Positions 37,478 to 49,499 of a stretch of DNA of 64,000 bases are shown here, piece after piece; positions within the stretch are counted from its first letter, which is position 1; every line of letters begins with the position of its first letter. The position numbers were made by a program, and so were the translations under genes. Under the pieces are notes generated by a model. It saw nothing but the letters and a program-made list of their open reading frames with translations. It had not been told where the DNA came from and did no database searches. The DNA comes from Lathyrus oleraceus (Eukaryota; Streptophyta; Magnoliopsida; Fabales; Fabaceae): positions 353,097,400-353,161,399 of the forward strand of contig NC_066579.1 of assembly GCF_024323335.1 (NCBI RefSeq). The letters run 5' to 3'.

Positions 37478-40370
37478 GCTGTCCCTATTTAAGGACATTC
37501 TAACTGAGGAGGTGAAGGTTAAAATATTCATATCGACTTAGTAGAATGGGTTTAAATAACCACATATAGAAACAAATTTTGGTCCCTAAGAGACCTCATG
37601 ATGCATATGATATGAGTGTAAAAGAAAATTCTCTGTGGGGAGATGTTGCCACAAAGGAAAAGAAATCTGAGTGACCGAAAGTCCGCAGGAGTACAATGCA
37701 TTTCGTAAGGAAAGCTCACCGGGGAAACAAAGACTCTGGGGGGAATAAAAGGGTTATGCATAGGCCAGACTATGACTTAAAAACTGTTGGAAGACTAGAG
37801 TAATTCCATAAAAATGGAAAGACTCAGCCGGGGAAACAAAAACATCTGTAGGGAAACGAGTAGATCAGGATAAAACTGGCATACTTGAATCATGCAGGAA
37901 CAACGATTTCACTAAGGAAATGCGTATTCATCTCAGTTGGGGAAGAAATAGACTTCAACACAGGAGGAGCAGAAATTTATTATCCACTACCGGTTAGTGG
38001 GTAAGGAGATAACAAAGATCTGACATAGAGGACATCCGTCATCGGTTAGGAAGAACATATCAAGGATGACTCGCTGGGAACCTCCAAGAGAGTATATTCG
38101 TTACCGGTTACTGGGTAAGAATAGCCTTGCTGGGGAAAACTGCATAAATAGGATTTACAACTACCAATTACTGGGCAAAAGACCAAAGATGAGAATATCT
38201 GTCACCGGTTAAGGTGAACATATCAAGGATAGACTCAAAGGGAAGAAAATTTGTCATCAGTTAAGATGAACATATCAAGGATAGACTTGCCTGGTGATGA
38301 CAAGAAGGATATCCGTCATCAGTTAGGATCAACATATAAAGGATAAACCAACTGAACAAAAAGTAGGAATTACATCTATCGAATGCTGGATAGAATACCA
38401 TCAAAGAGCAAATCCGTCATCGGTTAGGCTGAACATATCAAGGATAAACTCTGCGAGGAGAGAAACAGGAATTATATCTATCAGTTACTGGATAGAATAC
38501 CAAAGAGAAAATATCCTTCACCGGCTAAAATGAACATATCAAGGATATACACTACAAAGGGGAGAAAAGCAGGATTTACAACTACCTTTTTACTGGGTAG
38601 AATACCAAAGATGAGAGTATCCGTCATCGGTTAGATGAACATACCAAGGATAAGCTCACAACAAGGGAAGAAAATATCCGTCATCGGTTAAGATGAACAT
38701 ATCAAGGATATACTTCCTGGGGAAACATAAAATGAATCCGCTGGGGACTCCACTGGGGAGAAAATAAGGGTACTTTTTCCGGGTATTGGGCAAGAAGTAA
38801 CAAAATGCAAACCATGAATAACATTACCAGTTACTGGGTAATAAACTCTTAGGGGACCCAAAACATCTATCTAGGTAGGATCTAGAAAGAAACGGTCAAT
38901 CAAGACTCGACCCAATGAGGATATAACTCAAGGGGAGTGGCTCCATCCAGATAATCAACTGGGGAGGAAACTGAAATACTAACCATCCACGAGGAAATAA
39001 CTCAATGGGGAAAGGAGAAAGGTTAAAATCTTTCTGCTTAGGGGGCTGACACTCTATACTTGAGGGAGGACAGACACCAAACTCGTATGGGATAAAGTAC
39101 CGCCATAACAGAGAATAAGAATCACAAGAATGAGTCAACAAGTGTGATGATGCAACCATGAAATTATATGAGTGTATATGTATATATGATGATTATGCTG
39201 ACAAAATGATCGCAAAGGATACAAGGGTGTCGTAGAATTTCAATCATCGATACAATCTCGGTCAATCCACAAAAGAGGGAGACAACTGCTGGAGAAAAGA
39301 GAGATCAGCGTCCCAAAGGCCCAAACCTATATGGGGAAGGAGGAGATCTGCTGAGAAAGATTTTTATCGAGTCTGCGGGAAATTTTAGGTCAACACCATA
39401 TCAAATGAGGGACAATCATGCAGAGGATAACCACAATTAGTTGCTTATAACCCAGGAGAAAACTCTGACTGGGAGTGAATCGGACAACGATTGGTAGGGA
39501 AACTGAAGTTCTTTCGCACCTACACGAACTGCTGAGGACACTGTTCTGACTTTACTGGAGACCAAAAATCGGCAGGGGAATGCACACTAAGTTCCACAGG
39601 GGGATCGATCAATCAAATCAGCTAGCCACTCCACTGGGGGGAATAGTGAACAAAAACTACTCGGGGAAATCAACAACTACTGAGCGTTGCACCTATACTT
39701 CCGGGGACGAAAGAGAAATGCACCTACTACTTGGGGAGAACCAATAATGCTCCATTTTTAGGACTTACTGCTTTCGAACCACTGTTGATATTCCTTTAAA
39801 TGAAATCGATTTCTTAAGATTCATGCTTTTATATGTTGAAAACATGTTTTGATTAAAACTTTACTTTTCAAAAATGATCATAATAAAATTTAAAACTATT
39901 TGGGTGAAATAAATAAGAGTAGAAACAATTGGATAAAAGCTCAACTTTATTTAATAGAATAGTAGTTTGTAAATGACAAGACTCCATAGATCTTTACAAA
40001 GTTGAAAATGGTAATTTACATGGAAAAGGGTTACATTGAATACAAATGACCACTAATCCTTCCACCAACTCTTGATGTCCATTGTACTCTTGGCCGCTAC
40101 TGGGGATGATGAATCACCGTCGACCGTTATGCTCAACAAAGTCTCCAAATCTGAAGATCAGCAGGATGCAGTTACTTGCCATAATCCCTAATTTTTGCAT
40201 AAATTTCCCCAAGATGGGGTACTCAACTTATCGGGATAATTCTTTTCTGTTTTTATGTCTCTAAATTTTGTCTGCATCGCCCTTTCGGGTTTTCAATCCA
40301 CCAAGACACTCATTTTTACCTAAGTCGCCCTTTCGAGTTTTCAACTTAGCGAGCTGTTCTTTTCTTTTTT
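37478..40370 (-). other. 3'UTR of Ogre copy A with PPT
   Basis: The PPT is AAATAGGGACAGC on the minus strand at 37478-37490. The paired GAAAGGGCG blocks after the pol stop are at about 40266-40345. No coding potential. Confidence 0.8.
38000..38860 (-). repeat. Two-module tandem array in Ogre 3'UTR (copy A)
   Basis: Module A, seen here as its complement (CATCGGTTAGGATGAACATA), occurs 8 times near 38041, 38204, 38257, 38316, 38416, 38520, 38624 and 38681. Module B (TACCGGTTACTGGGTA) lies between them. Confidence 0.85.
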
Positions 40371-42047
40371 TTAGGCGAAGTATTTCTTGACTGCATCTGC
40401 GTTCACAGGACGAGTGAACTCTTCACCATCCATAGTTGTAAGAATCAACACACCGCCTAAAAAGGCTCTCTTGACAACATATGGGCCTTCATAATTAGGA
40501 GTCCACTTGCACTTAGAATCTGGTTTGAATGACAAGATCTTCTTGAGCACAAGGTCACCTTCTCTGAATACACGAGGTCTGACCTTCTTATCAAAAGCTT
40601 TCTTCATTCTCTGCTGATATAACTGACCATGACACATGGCAGTTAACCTCTTTTCTTCTATCAAATTCAGCTGACCAAACCTGGTTTGACACCATTCAGC
40701 CTCAGTCAACTTGGATTCCATGAGCATACGCAGTGAAGGGATCTCAACCTCTACGGGGAGCACTGCTTCCATGCCATAAACAAGAGAGAAAGGGGTTGCC
40801 CCTGTTGAAGTGCGTATGGATGTACGATACCCGTGCAAAGCAAATGGCAGCATCTCATGCCAATCCTTATATGTTACAACCATTTTCTGAATAATCTTCT
40901 TGATGTTTTTGTTTGCAACTTCAACAACCCCATTCATCTTAGGTCTGTAGGGAGAAGAATTATGATGTGCAATCTTGAAGTCCTTGTAAAGAGCTTCCAC
41001 CATATTATTATTCAAGTTCGACCCATTTATCAGTAATGATCTTGCTTGGCATACCATAACGACATATAATCTGATTCTTGATAAACCTTACAACAACTTG
41101 CTTAGTTACATTCATATACGATGCCACTTCAACCCATTTTATGAAGTAATCAATTGCCACCAAAATGAAACGATGTTCGTTCGAAGCTTTGGGCTCAATC
41201 ATGCCAATCATATCAATTCCCCACTTGGAGAAGGGCCACGGAGAGGAAATGATGTTCAATAGTGTCGGAGGAACATGAATCTTATCCGCATATATTTGAC
41301 ACTTGTGGCATTTATTCATAAACTTGCAACAGTCAGATTCCATTGTCAGCCAATAGTAACCTGCTTGCAACATCTTCTTCGCCATTGCATGTCCATTGGA
41401 ATGAGTACCAAAGGAACCTTCATGGACTTCAGTCATCAATAAGTCTGTTGTGTGTCTATCCACGCATCTGAGCAGAACCATATCGAAGTTTCTCTTGTAC
41501 AAAACATCACCATTCAGGTAAAAATTGCCGGCTAATCTCCTCAAAGTCTTCTTATCTTTCAAAGATGCCCCATGCGGATAAATCTGACTTTGGAGGAAAC
41601 ACTTAATATCAAAATACCATGACTTCTCATCTTTGACCTCTTCAACAACAAACACATGAGCTGGCCTATCAATATGCATCACAGTCAAATTGGGAACCTC
41701 ATTCCAATACTTCACTATAATCATTGATGCCAACGTTGCAAGAGCATCTGCCATCCGGTTTTCATCTCGAGGGATATGATGAAACTCAACCTTTGTAAAG
41801 AAAGTTGAAATCCTCCCCGCATAGTCTCTATATGGTATTAAACCGGGTTGATTCGTCTCCCATTCACCTTTGATCTGATTCACAATGAAAGTCGAATATC
41901 CAAAGACATCTAAATTCTTGATTCTGAGATCAATGGCCTCTTCGAGCCCCATAATGCAAGCTTCATATTCAGCCATATTGTTTGTACACTTGAAAGTCAA
42001 TCTAGCTGTAAATGGAAAATGCGTTCCTTAAGAAGTAATAATCACTG
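40371..42047 (-). pseudogene. int: Ogre copy A: C-terminal aRNH and integrase
   Basis: The frame from 42047 has one TAA near 42030, then is open 42000-41008 (NMAEYEACIMGLEEAIDL, DVFGYSTFIVNQ, MADALATLAS, then the integrase zinc module with an intact CHKCQ and WGIDMIGM). One extra base in the T-run at 41025-41027 shifts the frame exactly inside the second catalytic motif (ITD|NGSN). The rest (40371-41057) reads NGSNLNNNMVEAL, NGVVEVANK and the C-terminal VRPRVFREGDLVLKK to a TAA at 40371. Unlike copies 1 and 4 it keeps the Gln codon in FLQSQI and the last zinc Cys. Confidence 0.9.
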
Positions 42048-43366
42048 TGTTGGTATAAGCCCTAGAGGCTTATACTTTTGGTACTTGTATCGAATCATTT
42101 ATTAATAATAAAAGGCTTTTTCTTTATTATGTTTGTCTAATAAAGTCCCTAGAATAGATAGTTCATTTAATGTATCAAGTATTACTTAATCATGAGATCA
42201 CATTAAAGATAATGACACTATTCTTAAAGTATCCATAGTCGAGCTTTATTGTGAAGTGGGATAACATTAAAGCATTAAGACTATTACGTATATAGACTGA
42301 TGATCACATCTCATGGATCATGGATAAGGAGTTATCAAGTCTTAAACATAGGTATGAATATTAAGAGTAATATTTATACTGGATTGACCTGCTATGAGAA
42401 TACTATATAGAATGTTATGCAAAGTGTCATAAGTTATTCTCATGGTGATAATGGTGTATACCACCCTTCGACCTGAAACCACTATGGACCCTAGATGTAG
42501 GGTCGAGTGCCTTATTGTTGATCAAACATTGTCCGTAACTGGATGACCATAAAGACAATTGATGGGTACTCCACGAAGCATGCTAGGGTCATGAGTGACC
42601 TAGATGGAATTTGCCCATCCTGCGTAACAGGATAAATATCTATAGGCCCAATATTTAACTGGACAAGGATGACACAATCTATGCCTTGTGTTCAATATAA
42701 ACATAAGGGCAAAAGGGTAGTTGTACACATATGTATTATCACAAAAGGATTTGTCAGACCACATGACATTTTCGTGTCTTGGGTAGCAGTGATGTGTTGC
42801 TAGATACCGCTCACTGTTTATTATGTTAAATACGTGATTTAATATAATTGCCAATGCCGCGAAAACCTATAGGGTCACACACAAAAGGACGGATTGATGA
42901 GAGATAGAGTAACTAAGAAATACCGTAATGTACGGTGAACTTAAGTGAATTGCAGAACATCGTAAGGTACGGCATACTTAAGTAGAATATGAAATATGGT
43001 AAGGTACCACGTGCTTAAGTGATTTTGGCATATTATAAGATATGAGCCACATACACTTGAGTGGGCTTTTTTAGCTTGCAGCCCACACATGTGGTTCTAT
43101 AAATAGAACCCTTGTGTAGAAGCATTAGTGCAGTTGGAATTTTGTTTCTCTCTCTCTCTCTCTCTCACTCAAAGCCTTCATTCGTAGCAGCTAGCACTGA
43201 GATTGAAGGAATCCGTTCGTGTGGACTGAGTAGAGGCGTTGTCATCATTCAACGTTCGTGATCGCCACAAGAGGTAATGATTCTATCACTGATCATGCCC
43301 ATTCGTAAGGATCATTAAAGGAGAAATTTTAAATTCCGCTGCATTTTTGATCGCCATTCTCCTTCA
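42048..43366 (+). repeat. 5' LTR of copia element (1319 bp)
   Basis: TGTTGG...CCTTCA. It contains a TATA box (TATAAATAG, 43098-43106) and a (CT)n tract near 43148. It matches the 3' LTR with scattered differences. Confidence 0.92.
43098..43106 (+). promoter_or_regulatory. TATA box in copia 5' LTR
   Basis: TATAAATAG within GTTCTATAAATAGAACC, conserved in the 3' LTR at 48604-48612. It sits about 260 bp before the LTR end, a likely U3 promoter. Confidence 0.6.
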
Positions 43367-43367
43367 G

Positions 43368-43379
43368 TGGTATCAGAGC
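43368..43379 (+). other. Primer binding site (initiator tRNA-Met type)
   Basis: TGGTATCAGAGC, one base after the 5' LTR, matches the complement of the 3' end of plant initiator tRNA-Met, the usual copia primer. Confidence 0.9.
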
Positions 43380-44953
43380 CACTTACGAAACCATGAATCT
43401 GATAGCTGTTTATTTTCTGTATTTTCTGTATTGATATAATTAAAAGACAGAATGAATCAAAGAATAAACGAGTAATTAAATCGAGGTCGATCAAGTTATA
43501 TATATGATATAAGTAATCCTGATGCAAAATACGGTATATATGATATACTGTTTCTATTTCATTCATTCAAACACTTAATGGTTGTTTTCCTTTGAGCGAT
43601 CAACAGTCGTTTGCTTCTTGATCCAACATTAGTATGGTGAAGCAATGACGTGTTGATCAATCATACTAAATCAACAATCGAGATGTGTTTGACGGTCTGA
43701 AATTGGTGCATTAGGGTTAATGACGGCACAAGGGTTGTGTTGTCAAAGAGTTATGCATTAGGGTTAATGACGGCACAAGGGTTGTGTTGTCAAAAAGTTA
43801 TGCAATTAGGGTTAATGACGGCACAAGAGTTGTGCTTTAAAGTATCAAGTGTTGATGCGAAAAACGACGTCAATTTTAAATGAAGTGTTGATCGGGCAGC
43901 GGAACACCCGTTCCCGCTGACCGGACAGCGGACCCCCGGCTAACTCTGTGTAGTGTGATCGGTCGTCGAAATTTAATTTGGTTTTAATTAATTAAAAGAA
44001 TTAAAATTAATAATAATAATAATGTGTTTATTATTATTGTCTTGTGGTGATCGGTTATGGCCTTAGTTTTCCTTTATTTTGTTTTGGGTTTTAAAATACG
44101 ACCTGCGTGTCGTGCCTTTCTTTTAATCTCTCAATGTAACTTCTTTTCTCATCTCGCTCCCCCGTATGTAAAACGAGTTTCTTTTATGTAATGTAATGTT
44201 ATGAAGAAAGAGAAGAAGTCAATATCAAAGGAGGACAACCTTGAAGATATTGCTTGGAGAAGCTTAGATCGTTATTAGGTTAACTTAGGTTCTCTCCTTG
44301 GCTTGGGAGAACAATTGCGCTAGGGGCCATAATTGTTTCATTATGTATGTATGTTGATGCATGTGAATGTATGTTGATGCATGTGAGAGACGATTTATAT
44401 GATAAATAAGCCGGTGAGATCAGAATAATTGCAAATTCCCTCAAATTAAATATTAAGTTTATGCTTTCCAAGTTTTAACACTCATCAAGACTAGTATCGG
44501 ATAATGTAGGTTTCGCCTACGCGAGGTGCATGTTCTATATTAGTAAGGTGCGATGGGATAATTGTAATATCCAATTGTTAAAACAATGGGTCAAACTTAA
44601 CTAAACAAATTATAATAAGATTATATATGTTTAGAAGCAAGAGTTGGAAATGATCCATGTGATGGATTGGAATAAGGAGTTATTCACCAAACTAAAATAT
44701 TCGAGAGTTGTATTAGATACAATTGGAAGGATTTCCTACCTAAATAACCTAGTTTTGTGTAATCCGCCTACGCAGACTTAAAACGAAGTGAAATATGGAT
44801 CTCGACCCACTAGAAAATCTTCCAACGGGATTTTCCGAATCAAATGGTGAGGGTCATTTGTTTTGAGTAAAATAGTGGGAGCATATTTAATTAAAGGCCT
44901 AATTAAATATGTTATTGGTACTTATATTTTCATAAATTCTTATATAGATTACC
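43380..44953 (+). other. Untranslated leader of the copia element
   Basis: About 1.6 kb without coding potential. It contains a 47-bp unit (GCATTAGGGTTAATGACGG...) repeated three times at 43708, 43755 and 43802, and a smaller duplication (atgtatgttgatgcatgtg) near 44345. Confidence 0.7.
43708..43845 (+). repeat. 47-bp tandem repeat, three units
   Basis: Units start at 43708, 43755 and 43802. The third has one inserted A and diverges at its end. Confidence 0.88.
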
Positions 44954-45790
44954 ATGACAACAAACAACTCTAACAACATCTTGCGATCAATCCTTGACAA
45001 GGAAAAATTGTCTGGGACAAATTTTCTGGATTGACACCGAAACCTGAGGATTATCCTCAAACATGATAAAAAGCTGTATGTCTTGGAGAAACCTGTTCCT
45101 GAAGAGGAACCTCCTAGTTCTGCACTTAAGGCAGAAAGATATGCTTATAAGAAGCATGTCGATGATACCAATGAAACTGCTTGTCTCATGCTAGCTACCA
45201 TGAACTCAGAATTGCAAAAGCAACATGAGAACATGGCAGCGTTCGATATGATCGAACACCTGAAGATGCTCTATCAAGAGCAAGCAAGGCATGAACGGTT
45301 TGAAATTTCAAAAGCCCTTTTTCAAGGCAAGTTAGCTGAGGGAGCCCCTGTAGGTCCCCATGTGCTTAAGATGATTGGGTATGTGGAAAACCTTGAGAGA
45401 TTGGGTTTTCCCCTCGGAAAGGAACTTGCGACTGATTTGATCTTGCAATCGTTGCCAGATAGACTCAGTCAATTTGTCCTAAATTTCAATATGAATGATA
45501 TGGACAAATCTCTTCCTGAACTGCTAGCCATGTTAAGAACTGCTGAGCAGAATCTAAAGTCAAAAGGGAAGTCCATTCTGATGATCGGAAATGGAAAGAG
45601 ACAGAACAAAAGGCTCACCAAGAAGGGTGATAAAGGGAAAGGAAAGGAAGTTACCAAACCCAAACCCACTGTTGCTGCTTTGAAGCCTATTGGAGGCATA
45701 GAAAAAGAAGGCACCTGCTTCCATTACGGTAAGACCGGACATTGGAAGAGAAACTGCCCAAAGTACCTGGAAGATAAGAAGAATGGAGTA
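44954..45790 (+). pseudogene. gag: Copia gag
   Basis: The ATG at 44954 opens a frame with one TGA at 45032-45034 (Trp expected), then is open. It has a copia gag domain (KLYVLEKPVPEEE, TACLMLATMNSELQK, LEPL-like LERLGFPL and LILQSLPDRLSQF) and a Lys-rich basic segment. The zinc knuckle reads CFHYGKTGHWKRNC, with the second Cys replaced by Tyr (TAC, 45725-45727). The frame continues without a break into protease, as usual for copia. Confidence 0.9.
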
Positions 45791-46870
45791 GAGACTTCAA
45801 CTTCAGGTATTTCTGTTATTGAAATTAATTTATCTATTTCTGCATCATGGGTATTAGATACTGGATGCGGTTCTCACATTTGTACCAATGTGCAGGGACT
45901 AAAAAGGAGTAGAGATTTGGCAAAAGGTGAAGTCGACCTACGAGTTGGCAATGGAGCAAAGGTTGCTGCTTTAGCCGTAGGAACTTATGTATTGACTTTA
46001 CCTAGTGGTTTAATAATTCAGTTAGAGAACTGTTATTATGTACCTGCAATTAGCAGGAATATTATTTCCGTTTCTTGTTTGGACAAGTTTGGTTTTTCGT
46101 TTATAATAAAGAACAATTGTTGCTCAATTTATTTGAATGATATATTCTATGCTACTGCACAAATGAACAATGGACTATATGTCCTTGATCTTGAAATGCC
46201 TATTTATAACATTAATACTAAAAGGATGAAACCTAATGAGTTAAATCCAACTTACCTTTGGCATTGTCGATTAGGCCATATAAATGAGAAACGCATTTCC
46301 AAACTCCATAAAGATGGACTCTTGGACTCTTTTGATTATGAATCATATGAGACATGCAGATCTTGTTTAATTGGAAAGATGACAAAGTCTCCATTCACAG
46401 GAAAAGGTGAAAGAGCTAATGATCTTTTGGCCCTCATACATACTGATGTATGTAGACCACTGAACATACCAGCCAGAGGAGGTTTTCAGTACTTCATCAC
46501 ATTTACTGATGATTTCAGTAGATATGGTTATGTGTATTTAATGAAACACAAATCAGAGTCCTTTGAAAAGTTCAAGGAATTCAAGAATGAAGTACAAAAC
46601 CAACTAGGTAAGAATATTAAAACTCTTCGATCAGATCGAGGTGGTGAGTATTTAAGCCTAGAGTTTGATGACCATCTGAAAGAGTGTGGGATCCTATCCC
46701 AACTTACTCCTCCTGGAACACCCCAATGGAATGGTGTATCTGAGAGAAGAAATCGAACCCTGTTAGACATGGTCTGATCCATGATGAGTCACGCCGATCT
46801 TCCAAACTCCTTTTGGGGACATGCACTATTGACATCAGCTTACACACTTAACCGTGTTCCATCCAAAAAG
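45791..46870 (+). pseudogene. int: Copia protease and integrase
   Basis: The protease has WVLDTGCGSHIC with an intact D-T-G. The GAG-pre-integrase module has LWHCRLGHINEKRISKLH and CRSCLIGK. The integrase core has LIHTDVC, LRSDRGGEYLSL and NGVSERRNRTLLDMV, giving all three acidic residues. A TGA at 46775-46777 (CGA expected) stops it, and the same frame continues at 46781 through NSFWGHALLTSAYTLNRVPSKK, the last integrase-linker residues before the deletion junction. Confidence 0.9.
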
Positions 46871-46882
46871 GTACCAATAGGA
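46868..46882 (+). other. Deletion junction removing the copia reverse transcriptase
   Basis: The frame passes directly from the linker after the integrase core (NRVPSKKVP) to IGSIIYAMLCTRPDVSYAL, a motif that lies after the RT palm in copia polyproteins. All RT motifs, including the YVDD region, are absent. The junction keeps the frame. Confidence 0.88.
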
Positions 46883-47540
46883 TCTATCATCTATGCCATG
46901 TTATGTACTCGACCAGATGTCTCGTATGCTTTAAGTGCAACGAGTAGGTACCAATCTGATCCTGGTGATGCCCATTGGGTAGCTGTCAAGAATATCCTTA
47001 AGTATTTGAGAAGGACTAAGGACTCATTCTTGATATATGGAGGTCAGGAAGAGTTGGTTGTAATTGGATACACCGATGCTAGCTTCCAGACAGATAAAGA
47101 TGACTTTAGATCGCAATCTGGTTATGTGTTTTGCTTAAACGGTGGCGCTGTGAGCTGGAAAATTCAAAGCAAGATACAGTTGTTGATTCTACAACCGAGG
47201 CCGAGTATATTGCTACCTCAAGTGCAACAAAGGAAGCTATTTGGATCAAAAAGTTCATTAGTGAACTTGGCATAGTTCCTAGCATTGTGGATCCCATTGG
47301 TCTCTATTGTGATAACAATGGTGCTATCGCACAAGCTAAGGAGCCTAGATCTCACCAACGATCCAAACACATAGGCGTTATCACCTCATTCGAGAGATAA
47401 TAGATAGAGGAGATGTGAAAATATGCAGAGTACCAACACTTGATAATATTGCTGAGCCACTGACAAAGCCTCTTGCGCAACAGAAGCATGATAGCCATAC
47501 TAGATCTATGGGCATTAGGGGTATGCCTGATTGGCTCTAG
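46871..47540 (+). pseudogene. Copia RT C-terminal tail and RNase H
   Basis: The tail ILKYLRRTKDSFLIYGG is followed by RNase H with GYTDASFQTDKDD, SQSGYVFCLNGGAVSWK, a one-base frameshift near 47160, then STTEAEYIATSSATKEAIW and LYCDNNGAIA, the D-E-D residues of RNase H. A second frameshift near 47373 follows, after which the last 55 codons read to TAG 47538-47540. Right after it the PPT-like gctagtgggaga abuts the 3' LTR. Confidence 0.88.
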
Positions 47541-47554
47541 TGCTAGTGGGAGAT

Positions 47555-48866
47555 TGTTGGTGTATGCCCTAGAGGTCAATACTTTTGGTACTTGTATCGA
47601 ATTGTTTATTAATAATAAAAGGCTTTTTCTTTATTATGTTTGTTAAATAAAGTCCCTGGAATAGATAGTCCGTTTAATGTATCAAGTGTGACTTAATCAT
47701 GAGATCACATTAAACATAAGGACACTATTCTTAAAGTATCTGTAGTCGAGCTTTATTGTAAAGTGGGATAACATTAAAGCATGAAGACTATTATGTTTAT
47801 AGACAGATGATCACATCTTCTGGATCATGGATAAGGAGTTATCAAGTCTCAAACATAGGTATGAATATTAAGAGTAATATTTATACTGGATTGACTCGCT
47901 ATGAGAGTACTATATAGAATGTTATGCAAAGTGTCATAAGTTATTCTCATGGTGATAATGGTGTATACCACCCTTCGACCTGAAACCACTATGGACCCTA
48001 GATGTAGAGTCGAGTGCCTTATTGCTGATCAAACGTTGTCCGTAACTAGATGACCATAAAGACAGTTGATGGGTACTCCACGAAGCATGCTAAGGGACAT
48101 GAGTGACCTAGATGGAATTTGCCCATCCTGCGTAATAGGATAAATGTCTATGGGTCCAATATTGAACTGGACAAGGATGACACGGTCTATGCCTTGTGTT
48201 CAATATAGACATAAGGGCAAAAGGGTAATTATACACATAATTATTATCACAGAAGGATTTGTCAGATCACATGACATTTTCGTGTCTTGGGTAGCAGTGA
48301 TGTGTTGCTAGATACTGCTCACTATTTATTATGTTAAATACGTGATTTAATATAATTGCCAATGCCGCGAAAACCTATAGGGTCACAAACAAAGGACAGA
48401 TTGATGAGAGATAGAGTAATTAAGGAATACCGTAATGCACGGTGCCCTTAAGTGAATTATAGAACATCGTAAGGTACGGTGTACTTAAGTAGAATACGAA
48501 ATATGGTAAGGTACCACGAGCTTAAGTGATTTTGGCATATTATAATATATGGGCCATATACACTTGAGTGGGCTTTTTAGCTTTCAGCCCACACAAGTGG
48601 TTCTATAAATAGAACCCTTGTGTAGAAGCATTGACACACTTGCAATTTTGTTTCTCTTTCTCTCTCACTTAAAGCCTTCATTCGTAGCAGCTAGCACTGA
48701 GATTGAAGGAATCCGTTCGTGTGGACTGAGTAGAGGCGTTGTCATCGTTCAACGTTCGTGATCGCCACAAGAGGTAACGATTCTATCACTGATCATGCCC
48801 ACTCTTAAGGATCATTAAAGGAGAAATTTTAAATTCCGCTGCGTTTTGGATCGCCATTCTCCTTCA
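47555..48866 (+). repeat. 3' LTR of copia element (1312 bp)
   Basis: TGTTGG...CCTTCA, matching the 5' LTR over its whole length. Differences are scattered, including a shorter CT tract and several substitutions near the start. TATAAATAG is at 48604-48612. Confidence 0.92.
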
Positions 48867-49499
48867 ATTTTGTGAAATCATGTGTGGAGTCAGTATGCAT
48901 TTGTATTTTGATTATGGTTTGTTTGATTTTGGTTTATGTATTGGCAATTACTACTTAACTGTTAGAAGTTTAGACAATGATTGTTCTATGGTTGTTGTGT
49001 TAAATGATTATGGTTATTGTTTAATTTTGTTGTGTTTATTATTCTTGTGTGATTTCATATATGATGAATATATATATGAGCGCATTTCTCATCTTTGCAA
49101 TTTCCCCTGTATTGTATATTGAATATGTGATACTACTAAAGTGTGCTTTATCTCTTTTTGATGTTGTCAAAGGGTAAGAAGTATATGAATGCATACATTC
49201 AGGGGGAGTTTTCCATCTACAAGAACGCATTGTCGCAAGTTTTGCAATCATAAAAAAAGAGGAGTATGTGAATGCATCTTTCCGTTTATATAAGTTTTGT
49301 ATGATGTCAAAACTAGGACTTAGTGTTTATGTAAATTGGATGGCATCATCCGAGTCTAGGTGTGCATTTTAGTAGTCTTGCATTAGAAAGCATGTCAACA
49401 TTATTGGAAATGGTTTAGAAAAGGGTTATGCATCAAATATTGTGTTGTTCATAAAAACTTGTTTTATGTAAAAAAATCACATTATAGGTCAACACATGT
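48867..49499 (+). repeat. Remnant resembling the 3' part of a SIRE-type copia element
   Basis: No coding region. The stretch has ttgatgttgtcaaagggtaag and ttcagggggagttttcc, purine-rich motifs like those between pol and the 3' LTR of SIRE/Maximus elements, where lines such as 'gtcaaaagggggag' are common. It lies between the copia LTR and an Ogre LTR. The identification is tentative. Confidence 0.35.

Larger units (their letters stand above)
33529..42047 (-). mobile_element. Ogre copy A, 3' half (minus strand)
   Basis: In element orientation: part of the aRNH (starting at the junction 42047), integrase, 3'UTR with tandem repeats, PPT and 3' LTR. The 5' half (5' LTR through RT) is missing. The sequence is cut at 42047 by the start of the copia LTR and does not resume after 48866. 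The LTR is inserted in the PMD pseudogene, and the 5 bases left of it are atgtg (33524-33528). Confidence 0.9.
42048..48866 (+). mobile_element. Ty1/copia element with RT deletion; flanks mismatched
   Basis: The two LTRs are 42048-43366 and 47555-48866, with a PBS, a 1.6-kb leader, gag, protease, integrase, a piece of the RT C-terminus, RNase H and PPT. LTR start TGTTGG plus CCCTAGAGG and the LTR size suggest the Angela/Tork side of copia, but lineage is not certain. The bases before (cactg) and after (atttt) are not a target-site duplication, and the two flanks are unrelated sequences (Ogre on the left, a SIRE-like remnant on the right). Confidence 0.9.

Noticed and set aside
43708..43845. 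TTAGGGTTAA units as interstitial telomere repeats
   Set aside because: The period is 47 bp, and the plant telomere unit TTTAGGG is not repeated in tandem.
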